A stretch of DNA of 64,000 nucleotides from positions 563,001 through 627,000 of the forward strand of contig NC_080413.1 of NCBI RefSeq assembly GCF_030265065.1, in the 5' to 3' direction. Positions 21,501 through 30,622 of the stretch are shown in pieces; within the stretch, counting starts at the first letter, position 1; the number at the start of each line of letters is the position of its first letter. Under the pieces are notes generated by a model, which worked only from the letters and a program-made list of their open reading frames with translations, was not told the origin of the DNA and searched no databases. The DNA comes from Corythoichthys intestinalis (Eukaryota > Chordata > Actinopteri > Syngnathiformes > Syngnathidae). A program made the translations under genes and the position numbers.

Positions 21501-24476
21501 AATAAAAGCTCCATCATTTTATCAATGGATTTCAAGAGCAAACACGTCCGCCCATCCTAACATCCGTTTCGCTCATTTGTCCTCAGATCGGACACGCAGG
21601 GCCACATCCTGCCCACCTTGGGCAAAGACTGGACCCACCGGGGCATCGCGCAGCTCTACCACAAAGTCAGCCAGTGAGTGTTAGCCTCGGCCGGCCGGCT
21701 GGCATCGGCTCTAACGTCTTCCTTGCCGTCAGGAACGGCTACAAGATCTTGTACTGCTCGGCCCGCGTCGTCGGTACGGCGGACGGCTACCTGCGCCGGG
21801 TCGACGAGAGGGGCGCCGTGTTGCCCGCGGGGCCCGTCTTGCTCTGCCCTGGCGGCCTCTTTTCCGCTCCGCGGAGGTCGGTCTGCCGCGTGCAACCATT
21901 TCTGCCTGTGCACTAAGAAAGAGTATGTATGGACATGCAGGGAAGTGTTTGAAAAGAAGCCTGAAAAGTTCAAGGTGGAATGTCTGAGCGACATCAGGAA
22001 CCTTTTCTACCCCAACACGCAGCCTTTCTACGCAGCTTTCGGGAGCAGGCCCACGGTAAACCGCCTTTTCATTAGGGCCGCTATTTAAAGAGCATACGAC
22101 ACGAGAAAAAAAGTCTTAAATGGCATTATTATGTGAATTAGAATCATATTTTGAGACGATTCGACTATATACAACAATTTAGCAAAGCGCAGATGACGAG
22201 AAATTAGCCTTTTAATCTGCCAGTTAGCCACGCCTACCATTATAGGGCTTTAGCGTCCCCAACAGGTGGATGACGTCAGCGGTAGACTGGTCTCATCGAT
22301 TTTACTATTCAGCCCATTGAGGGGGAATTATTCAGAACGAGGAAAACGCGACGAAGAAAGCCGCCAAATGTCATTGTTTCAGTCTCTCTACTTCAATATT
22401 TTTACAGGATATTCTTTTTATCCAAGTATTTTCCCCAATTGCTAAATAAATGGCATGGTCATGACAAATAACAGTCTTGTGCTGAATGGAATATGAAATA
22501 ATAAAAATGCATTTATTCAGGACGACATGGCAAAATGACTCCATAATGGTCAAAACTGTCGTCTTCACCTTTACTGTCGCACCTCTCGAACTATATTTTA
22601 TGACACCTAAATCGGACATACGTCATTTCCCTTCCCCGGCTTCGGAGAATGTAAACAAACCAGAAGGCGTGACAGCTAGCCGACATGCTAACCCGAACCG
22701 AGTGATGTTTCAAAGTCTTCAAAGCGGAAAATCACACATAACTATCCTGGATTATTTGACATGACGACCCGGTTGTCTATTGTCGTTGCGGATCGGCAAA
22801 CCGCCCGGCGGAGAGCAATTTACAGTTCGTTCCCCGGAGGAGGGTGGCTGGAGTTGTTGTGCAGCTAACGGGGTGCTGCTAATGACCATTAGGACAGCTT
22901 TTTACATGCCTATCAATGATCAAACGTAAGTAGTCCTTCATTTAAAGGAAGTTTGTAGTGTTTACTTTGTAATCGCTGTATTCGTATTTGACATAATACG
23001 AAACAAGATGTTTACTCACTTCCTCGTAAGTCCAATGGTCCCACAGTAAATATCCACGGTGAATGGGAACCTTTTGAAACTCCAAAAAGGTGCATACGCC
23101 TCTCCCTCATACAGAATGATTTTTCTGCAGCCGTTTGGCTGGCGTGATGCGAAAAATAAACGTATTAATCCGCAAAATCAGCTGAATCATTCGTCCCCAT
23201 ACACAACAGTACGCTGTATAGTGAAGAGGACGTCTTCTGCCGTACACGTCACAGCGCCCTCCTCCTCAATGCAAGACCGAAGCCGGAAGTCACTCATTTT
23301 CCTGGCGCGGGATTCAAAAAACTAAATAAATATAGCGATCGCCTCCACACACATCCAAGCGGTCCATATCATTCAGGAGCATAAAATACCGCGTGTATTA
23401 TGAAATAAACATGCTTTTTCGTGTCACAGGCACTTTAAACCTAACACGTACGTGGACGGCGATCGATATCCAAACCGTTTGAAGCGGGATTGCCGGCCGC
23501 CTAATAGTGATCGACTCATTGATCGAAGGACAATTAGAAACCCTAAACCCGTTTTTACCGAATAAGTCAAAATAGCAGGAAATGAGAAATTGTTATGTTT
23601 TTAAAATAAAATATACATTTAAAAAATGTAGTCACTGTTTTACCCCCCCTCAATTTTAAACTTTTTCTCAATAGTTTTTTCCCCCCTTTTAAGAAAATAT
23701 TAAAAAATAGAATACTAAAAGAACATTTCCTGTTTTTTTTTTCTTATGTACACACATTCAATATACATTTTAAATGAAATACATGTATACAATTAAATCC
23801 ATTTTTAAATCCGTTTTTTCCTTGTTTGATTAAAAAACGAAATATTTACGGTGAAGAGGCTAAAAAAGGATTTTGAGGTCTTGAAATAATGGCTTGCTGA
23901 TGATCAAAATCAAATCATTTGTTATTATTCATTGCTAACAAAGTCCAAAGCGGCTCAAAAATGCTATCTTTTCCAGATAAGCCTTGTCAAAAAAGAGGAT
24001 GTGAAACTTTGATTTTTTTGGGTGTTATTTTTAAGGTCGACTAAGCGACTAAAACGGAATCATTCGAGCTAGATTATTTCCAACTTTGACGCGTCACTAA
24101 CATCAAAAATGGCTGGGCTTTGGCTATAACGACGACTGTCCATTTGGATCGATAGGACGCCTTTTCCTACAAGGAAGTCGGGGTGCCTCTTAACAGGATT
24201 TTCACCGTCAACCCCCAAGGGGAGCTGGTGCGGGAGAACGCCGAGACCGACGTCTCACCGTACGTCCGCTCCGCCGCTTGTTTTCCGAATCCGGCCAGGC
24301 CTCAATTGATTTTTCTGGCCTCTCCCTGCAGGTACGTCCGTTCCGTGGAGGAGGCGGACCACGTCTTCCCCTCGCCCTCGGACTTCCCCTGCGCGGCAAC
24401 GGACGCCTACGGCCACTTTGCCGACTGGAGGCGACAGCTCTCCCTGCCGGACCGTGCGGCGGCTCACGCCTCGTAG
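6597..24476 (+). CDS. lpin3: lipin-3-like phosphatidate phosphatase
   Basis: Mg2+-dependent phosphatidate phosphatase making diacylglycerol at the ER, with a possible nuclear role. The 18 coding exons keep phase throughout: 6597-6788, 6855-6950, 12637-12863, 15572-15640, 15734-15845, 16279-16459, 16532-16625, 19463-19608, 19688-19781, 20007-20076, 20255-20341, 21061-21195, 21270-21418, 21587-21673, 21733-21876, 21941-22055, 24156-24259, 24332-24476. They encode about 748 residues, against 851 in human LPIN3. The N-lip domain starts [21 protein letters not shown] basic NLS ([11 protein letters not shown]) lies in exon 3 and the acidic [16 protein letters not shown] block in exon 7. The HAD phosphatase motif is DLDGT (exon 13), with CSAR in exon 15. 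The start is fixed by homology. LPIN3 rather than LPIN1/2 is favoured by [21 protein letters not shown] and RRWWFSWR. Odd points: LxxIL reads QGHIL; three residues are missing after GTAD compared with GMADMTRGYL; intron 8 is GC-AG; intron 4 has a long C tract at its acceptor. The large introns are filled with transposons. Confidence 0.95.
7173..7389. mobile_element. hAT-type fold-back MITE with 8-bp target duplication
   Basis: The two halves are inverted copies of one another for about 75 bp (CAGGGTTCACTAAATCCGGA at the left, TCCGGATTTAGTGAAACCTG at the right). The flanks are ATCTAGGA (7165-7172) and ATCTAGAA (7390-7397), a 7/8 match. It lies in lpin3 intron 2. Confidence 0.9.
7733..8690. mobile_element. 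MITE family X, copy A
   Basis: This is one of three copies of a roughly 1-kb non-autonomous element (others at about 29087-30139 and 34014-34942). The termini are inverted: GGCAGAAAACACTCAGG at the left and GTGTTTTCCACCATAT at the right. It is bounded by TA-rich DNA, which suggests TA target duplication. Internal landmarks shared by all copies include AACAAGGGTCGCGATGCAGA and GCAGAAACTGCTTTTTCAG. No ORF of its own is credible. Confidence 0.8.
8952..9291 (+). pseudogene. first exon of a transposon YqaJ-partner gene
   Basis: About 113 codons are open and end in a good donor (GCTCGGAAG|GTGAGT). The residues include [30 protein letters not shown] and [16 protein letters not shown]. These resemble the N-terminal region of fish transposon proteins whose later exons carry a YqaJ-type nuclease domain; no nuclease motif is present here. 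The expected upstream ATG reads TTG at 8952, and an in-frame ATG occurs at 8970. The downstream exons are absent. Confidence 0.6.
9528..9707 (-). pseudogene. THAP zinc-finger first exon of a transposase gene
   Basis: On the minus strand the exon starts [19 protein letters not shown], giving the first Cys pair of a C2CH THAP finger (CVAVGC). It continues LKFYRIPRD and then, after a one-base frame change, [18 protein letters not shown]. It reaches LCSSHFISG, which supplies the second Cys-x2-His, just before a donor G|GTAAG. Order and spacing fit a THAP DNA-binding domain. No catalytic region follows, and the exon points toward the YqaJ-partner exon. Confidence 0.7.
9858..10943. other. intronic DNA, unassigned
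   Basis: This is part of lpin3 intron 2. It is fairly CG-rich and has several degenerate repeats of CGTTCAGACCG (about 10493, 10589, 10703) that look like subterminal repeats of an old DNA transposon, but no matching end could be fixed. No exon is visible. Confidence 0.4.
10944..12247. mobile_element. non-autonomous hAT element, perfect 8-bp duplication
   Basis: The termini TAGGGATGGGAATTGAAAA and TTTTCAATTCCCATCCCTA are inverted. The flanks are identical: CGTGCGGC at 10936-10943 and 12248-12255. The internal sequence shows no transposase. A 118-codon open stretch near 11703-12059 has no recognisable domain and is treated as chance. It lies in lpin3 intron 2. Confidence 0.92.
13234..15373. 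mobile_element. Kolobok-like TTAA element, longer copy
   Basis: It starts directly after TTAA (13230-13233) with AGTGCCTATGACATCAAAAA and matches the element at 22089-23434 in reverse orientation over several blocks. One block is around 13995-14140 (GGATTAATTG, CACGCCAGCCAAA, GGGAGAGGCGT). Another is 14830-15373 (TCACGCC near 14840, ATCGTTCGG, ending AATAATGCC). The right terminus is missing. It carries about 500 bp (13430-13990) absent from the shorter copy. It occupies most of lpin3 intron 3. Kolobok is inferred from the TTAA site and AG-starting termini. Confidence 0.7.
17098..18028. mobile_element. composite TAGGGCTG-family hAT with two right ends
   Basis: It is flanked by perfect octamers ATTCCAAC (17090-17097 and 18029-18036). 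The left end is AAGGGCTGTCAAAATTATCA. A complete right end (GTTTGACAGCCCTA) occurs at 17749, but the target duplication lies after a second right end at 18028. The extra about 280 bp (TTATTTAACATCCATACATC onward) is the same sequence that flanks another copy at 58003-58260. The simplest reading is that this copy moved with captured flanking DNA. Confidence 0.85.
18870..19135 (+). pseudogene. hAT transposase fragment (ZBED5/FAM200-like)
   Basis: Short open pieces read [36 protein letters not shown] and [20 protein letters not shown]. These resemble the central region of hAT transposases and the host proteins derived from them. The reading is interrupted and no DDE-type core is present. A related fragment lies on the minus strand at about 40440-40590. 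Confidence 0.6.
22089..23434. mobile_element. Kolobok-like TTAA element, complete ends
   Basis: TTAA duplications lie at 22085-22088 and 23435-23438. The imperfect inverted termini are AGAGCATACGACACGAGAAA and, read from the other end, AGTGCCTGTGACACGAAAAA. No intact transposase was found. It lies in lpin3 intron 16 and is the reverse-oriented relative of 13234-15373. The TTAA target excludes hAT and Tc1; Kolobok is preferred over piggyBac because the ends do not begin CCC. Confidence 0.85.
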
Positions 24477-24700
24477 TCGTCGTCCCGTCGTGCGCTTTGT
24501 GACCGAATCGCGGGTTGAACCCGAGGGTCCGAGTCCTCTGTCGTCATGACGAAAATCCGTCAGCAGAGAGCGCTATTGACGCAGATCATCAGAGAGGGGA
24601 AAAAAGAGGGAAATGACTAGCCCCGTCATTCATTTCACAAGCATTAGTGATTTTTACACTTGGTCTGGAATCCTTTCATGTCATGTTTTTTTTTTTGTAT

Positions 24701-24706
24701 ATTAAA
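24701..24706 (+). terminator. lpin3 polyadenylation signal
   Basis: ATTAAA lies 225 bp after the lpin3 stop codon (24474-24476) and is the first signal-like hexamer downstream. It is followed by a GT-rich stretch (GGGTTTGTTGTGG). Confidence 0.65.
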
Positions 24707-26473
24707 GGGTTTGTTGTGGTAAAAAAATACAACCCCCTCACACCAAAACTAAAAGAAAAAATCAGAACCCCAAACCCCCCCCCCCCCCCCCCCGCAAAAA
24801 AGACTTCAAAACCATGGATTATCTAAAAAAAAAAATACATGAAAAACACTGCAAAAAAACAAAAACTGCGGAAATAATTGGCATAACTGCAAAAAAAAAA
24901 AAAAAAAAAAGAAACACCTGCCCAAATCAGAAAAAAGCCCACAAAATGGATCATTTATTTGAAACTTATTTCGTTATAGTTTGAATGAAGCACCTCTCAG
25001 CAATATTATCCTACACAATTTTTAGTCTTTTTCTTTTTGAAAAACTACAAAGCAGAAAAAAAGTTGGTTTGGTTGTTTTTTGGTTTTTTTTTGTCTCGCA
25101 TCAAATGCACAGCTTGCTTGTTTTTTACCTTTTATAGAGGAAGTGACTTTTTTGTTAAGTAAATTTAAAAAACATAAAAAACCCAAATTAACTCTTTCAG
25201 TGCCCTTGACCAGGGTTACTTGAAAATCGAGAACACATTAAACAAAACAAAACAAAAAAAAAACTAAAAAATAGAAGCCGTCGGTGTGCCGCACATAACC
25301 CCCCCCCCCCCCCCATTTCGACCTGGGTGTGTGGTGAGGAGTCTGAGGACATCTGATGGTTGAAAACCAGCGGGTGTTACCCTAGTTTATTGTGGGGATT
25401 TTTTGAAAATAATATGTAATTTTCTCTTATATAGTTTTCTACTTTGATAATGAATGACTCCCCGCTCCAAGGCTATTTCGACCCGTGTGTCTCGACACTC
25501 TATAGGCAACCATATTTGTCCGTTCTCTTCAAACCGTTATCTAGAAAGGTACACATCTTTAGGTTCTCTTATAATGAAATAATAGTTTTGAAAAAACAGT
25601 GCAGATGGTGGCTCAGCCAACATCTAATTTGGTTTGTTCTCAGATGAACAACAAGTTGAGTAAGGAAGTTTTGATGTAGAGGTTGAAGGAAGCAAAAAGG
25701 CATAGACTAGTCACAGCCAGAAAGTGTTGATGACATTGTTGATTTTTATTCACGCTTCCCCCCTCCCAATTAAAGTCTGTCACAGTCACAGCCAATTATT
25801 ATCTAAAGCTGGTTAAAATTGAAGTTATGGATGTAAAGCGTATCAAATTTTTGTTGATGTGCCCCCTTTTGATCTAAGAGCACCTGCACCTCCATCAATC
25901 TCCGCAGGACCCCGGTCGGCAGTGACATTCGTTCGTTCAAAATAAATTGGACGCCGAGCGCCGTCCGTGGCAGTCGGCGAGTCAACTTATTTGGCGCAAA
26001 ATGAGAGATCTAATTGCCGTCAATGTAGTTTGGCACCCGTATCATTGACAATAACAGACGTCCAACCATCACCGTGCTGTGAACTAAAATGAGTTCATCA
26101 CTAACAGACTTCACTGGCAGCAAATGAGTTTAAAAAAAAAAAAAGTTTAGATGCAATTAAACGTATTTCCTATAAATGACAGGAAATACTTTATAATGAT
26201 CGAGGGATGTATTTGAACGAACCAAATATTGATCGTGACGTATTGCACTTGTACATGTTTGAAATTTGGGATTATTCTTTCTATGAAAGATCTTCAGCAT
26301 TCAAATAAATGCTCTTGTACGGCTTGTCGTTGTCGTTTTTTGGCATCCAAAAGTGAAGGCAAAATGCTGGAAGGGGAACAACAACTCAAAGTGAAAGTGA
26401 AACCATTTGACATAGCTCCTTCCCCCACCCTGGGCTGAATGCGGAAGATTTTGCGACGCGATGCGACGCGCAC
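24707..26473. other. intergenic DNA between lpin3 and the next start site
   Basis: Low-complexity tracts dominate: C runs near 24775-24793 and 25299-25314 and A runs near 24890-24910. Dispersed GACGTCCAAT motifs occur at about 25930-26130. A minus-strand AATAAA (TTTATT at 25745-25750) and an open minus-strand stretch ending in TAG near 25805 could be the end of a short minus-strand gene starting at 26530, but no acceptor can be chosen confidently. Confidence 0.4.
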
Positions 26474-26530
26474 CTCAAGTTTGGACGTTCTGGAGCGTCT
26501 CTTCGCACGAACTTTCTGAGAAGAAGCCAT
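26474..26530 (-). CDS. possible first coding exon of a minus-strand gene
   Basis: The minus strand reads ATG followed by 18 codons giving MASSQKVRAKRRSRTSKLE and a donor-like GAG|GTGCGC. The start lies 39 bp from a plus-strand ATG at 26570 with its own good donor, so the two could share a promoter. The peptide is strongly basic and I do not recognise it. In human, GNPAT has a divergently transcribed neighbour (C1orf131), but this peptide does not resemble what I recall of that protein. Later exons are uncertain. Confidence 0.3.
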
Positions 26531-26569
26531 AGGAAAGGATCGAGGAGTCGCTACCGTCGGTACGGAGAA
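26531..26569. promoter_or_regulatory. possible bidirectional start region
   Basis: Only 39 bp separate the two facing start codons at 26530 (minus) and 26570 (plus); each has a downstream splice donor. The surrounding DNA is CG-rich compared with its flanks. Transcription start sites must overlap or lie inside the opposing coding exons if both are real. Inferred only. Confidence 0.3.
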
Positions 26570-29500
26570 ATGGCAAAGGCGGTAAGGAGATCCGTGCCGT
26601 GCCGTTGTTATTCAGCTGTATGTAGGCTAGGCTACACGAACGCACGTGATTCATTTCAACTTGGCATAGCTATCAAACTGGTCAGCTCCCCGTCGAACGT
26701 TGCTCCGTCGTTGCTGAAAGTGTATTTATTCTATAGTGCCGTGCGTGCCTTTTGACTTGCACAAACTATGCGTGTGAGCCAGTGGTAGTGTTGTATCGGT
26801 CGCGAACGATTCGTTCTTTTTGAACGAATTGTTTGGGTGAACGAGACCGAACTAATCACCATCTGCACTGATTCGTTCTATGAAGTTGGTGGCGCTTGTT
26901 CGCTGCGTGGGAGGGCGTTGAGCAAGCGGCAGCGTCTTCTGACATCGCACACGACCAATCAGACGCCAGCCTCATCGCGGGCAGGGGAGGGAGCGGAAAC
27001 AGAATCATGGCGTATGTCACTCATTTCCACGTGTGGCCAATAAGCAGCCAGCGTGCAGGCAGGGGGGAAAGACTGAGTTTTGTCACTTCCCGTTCAGTGA
27101 TTCGGTCCTCCGGTTCCTGACCTAGCTTGCTGCTAACTTGACTTTCCAGTAATGACTATGCGGTGAACGAGTCATAAAATGAAAGGAAACGACTTTGTCA
27201 CATATTTGTTAACGTGGAGCCTATCAAATGCTGCTCAAAAAGACAAAAACACCACACAAATCTAGCGAGCATGGTTTAGTGTTCTACTTTTCTCAACAGA
27301 CTCGGGACTGTGCCTATGACGATATACTATCAAATTTACAGTAATTTAAAACACGCGTAGCTACGAGGCAAGCAAAACCTGAGCTGCGGTCGCGTGACGG
27401 CAGTGAAGCGGGCAGAGAACTGTCACTATATGGAGGCTTCATGGCAGCGATATGTACCTCATATGTGCACAGAAAAAAAATAATATTTAGTATGATCACC
27501 ATAATACTGATTTGCAATGAAACTGTATATACATGTCAAATTTTTCCGAGTGTTTTTTTTTTTTTTTCGTGTCAGAGGGTGTCGGTTGGTTTGACAAATT
27601 ATGTCAATCCGTCCATCATGTGCTACTCAAGCGCCCCAAAAACAAAGCGCGCGGACACGGGAGATGTCGCAATATGTCTACATTTTTCTTAACAGACTAA
27701 TGAGAGTAGAAAGGCGAAATCATAAAGCAAACAATTATTTCTCGTCAGCATTTGACGATCTGAGATGCGGGGACGACAGGGGAGCTGACCGGATTATTTT
27801 ATTTATTAATACCAGTGCAAAAATTCAAAACGATCATCTTAATAATAAAAAACAAAAATACAACAGAGCGAGAGGTTAATATGATGTGTTGGCCGTTCCA
27901 TAATTAGAAATTAAACTTTCGATTTATTTTTATTTTCGTGACAGCAGGCATGCCGCGTTGGCTGTTAGCAGCAGCATTGTATATGTGAGCAAGATCATGC
28001 TAAAGAAAGTCCGTGCGCCCCCGACCCCAAACCCCGACTTCCCCCTCAAAAGGAAAATGTTTAACCGTGTCCTAATTCGAAATGCAAGCACGAGCCATGA
28101 CTTTGAGCCCATAGAACTAGGACAGACGACGCGGAAGTTCTCCCTCGCTTTTGCAGCAGCGGGAGGGAGACGAGGCTGTCTCTGAGAGCAGAATGATATC
28201 GCCTGTCACTCATTTCTGAAACTACGACGAGTGGTCAATGTGCAAGAGAGAGGGAGGGACCAAGAATGTCACTTCCCGTTCAGTTATACTGCGAAGCGGT
28301 CTTTGGTGATTCGTTCGGCAACGTCACTTCCCGTTCACTAACCGAACGATTCATTTGGGTGGGTAGGGAGATGAGGGGGGCGAACGATTCGTTGAACGAT
28401 TCGTTTGAACGAATCGTTTTACTGAACGAACCGGAATGGATTCGTTTACTCAAGTGAACGACAGATCCCGTCACTAGCCAGTGGCGCACAAAGACTATTT
28501 GGGGGGGCTGGTGCTCACAGGGGGGAAAAAAGGGCACCAGCCCGGCTGCCTCGTTGGAACAATGTGCATTTATAACATTGCAGCTGCATTGCGTAATTAC
28601 ACTTTTAAATAAATAGCAACCTATTCTAAACTAGCAAGCGTCAACAAAGCACTTTCCTTTTCTTATTCTTTCTGGGCGGCCGTGGCGCAGTTAGTAGCTG
28701 GAGTTGACCTTGGACCGAAGGGTCAGTGGTTCGACTGCCCACTGTTGAAGTGCCCTTGGGCAAAGCATTGAACCCTGATTTGCCCCCAATGGGTTGACAG
28801 CGCCTTGCATGGCAGCAGCCCCATTGGTTTGTGAATGGGTAAATGTGTGCTAATGTTAAGTGCTTTGGGTAACCATGCAGATAAATGTCCATTTACCATT
28901 TCTTTCCTTTTGAAGCATGAGTGCCGAACACTGGAAGCGGTAAATATATAAAAACAATATGAATGAATAAGCCTGCTTGGTGACGTTACAACGCACACAC
29001 TACGCAGCTAATTATATGTTTGGCATTTAGCAAATAAATGATACTTAACAGCCTGCTTTAAACCTGCATCGTTGTAATAACAGTGTATGTGGGGGAAAAC
29101 ACTCGGGTGACTAACCCTAAACCCTAACCTAAACCAAACCCTAAGTTCCACTCTGAGACCCCCAGTTTGTCCAAATTTCAAAATTGTCCTATATGCATGT
29201 GTGATATATCATTGGAAAGCTTAAAATCTCAATTTTCTGGGGGAAGAAACATTTTGAACAGGAGGGCATTTAAGAAAAAACAACAAAAACAGCAAAACCC
29301 TAACTGGAGGAGAGAGCACGCAAGAGCAGAATTAAAGACGACACTACGATATAACGAGACATTATCGCGTACTTACCTTGTTTCGGTCCAAAAACTCCAT
29401 GAGACATGTATCACTGAGTGTCAAGATACAGATCTGAATGGCCACAGTCGGATTTTGGGGGGATTTTATGGGTGAAACATGGTCATATAACAAGGGTCGC

Positions 29501-30555
29501 GATGCAGAAATCGCAGACAACAAGGAGTAGTCAAGATTTTCATTTTCATATATTTACCGACCCTCGTGAGGAAAAAGCGGCATGGAAAATGAATGAATGA
29601 ATGAATGTTTTTATTTTTTCTCAATTTTTCTGTGTTCGGATCCATTATTCATCATCTAAAATATTGGGGAAAATGCGACCGTAACGAAAAAATTCAATTA
29701 AGTGATAGGTATCAGGTAGATATCGATGACTTTTTTACAGACGCTAATTTTTTCATTGTGACGTAATTTGTTTAAACGTTTAAAATATGCGATCGAATAG
29801 TTTTTTAAAGTTTTATTTAAAAAAACGAAATATTAGACATCAATTAATGATTTTAAGCTAAAAATGACATTTTGAATAATAAATACAATTGCTTACCTTC
29901 TTTTTGTGGCTGGGTTGAAATAAAAGCGGTTGCGCGACGTCTGTAAACGGGGGTTTCCAGGGTAAAACGAACAGATTAAAAATAGCTCGGGGGCTTCATG
30001 CGCCATGAATCTGCTATGGCAGCATATAGACATATATTTCTATCAAACACAACCGTTCTTTTGGCGTAAAATACCGCAGTTTATTTAAAGAGGGTTGTAA
30101 GAGCAGAAACTGCTTTTTCAGCCTTGTGTCTTCCGCCATACGTGTGCCCATCCTCAAACGAGGGAGCCAACAGTTTCCTTGGAGCTTATTCACTTCCTCC
30201 AGGTGAGTTTCAAATATATATTTGTTTGCGTTCATTTGGATTCCTATTAGTTTTTGTTAAGCAGCGGCTTACTCCAGAAGTAGCAGTACTAGTACTTAAC
30301 CTGCAAACGCATTACTAAATATTGAGCTGTAATATATCTTTTTTTCCCCTCCCGACACTGGTTGTGTGCCGGTCACCACATTTCATCTATCCACTGAATT
30401 ATGGCGAGCGAGCGCCTAGCCTAGGTTGTTTAACAGGTGGGACAGGGCAGCAGGCTAATTTAGACAATTGCACAGAGACTCGGCCTGAACGATATTGGAA
30501 AAAAACTATTGCTGCAATTTTTTGGGGGTTTGCGATTTATTGGGATATATATATA

Positions 30556-30622
<67 letters not shown>

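Noticed and set aside
25803-25985. Minus-strand ORF as a terminal exon of the gene starting at 26530
   Set aside because: Several acceptors in different frames are possible and part of it is the dispersed repeat; not reported as coding.
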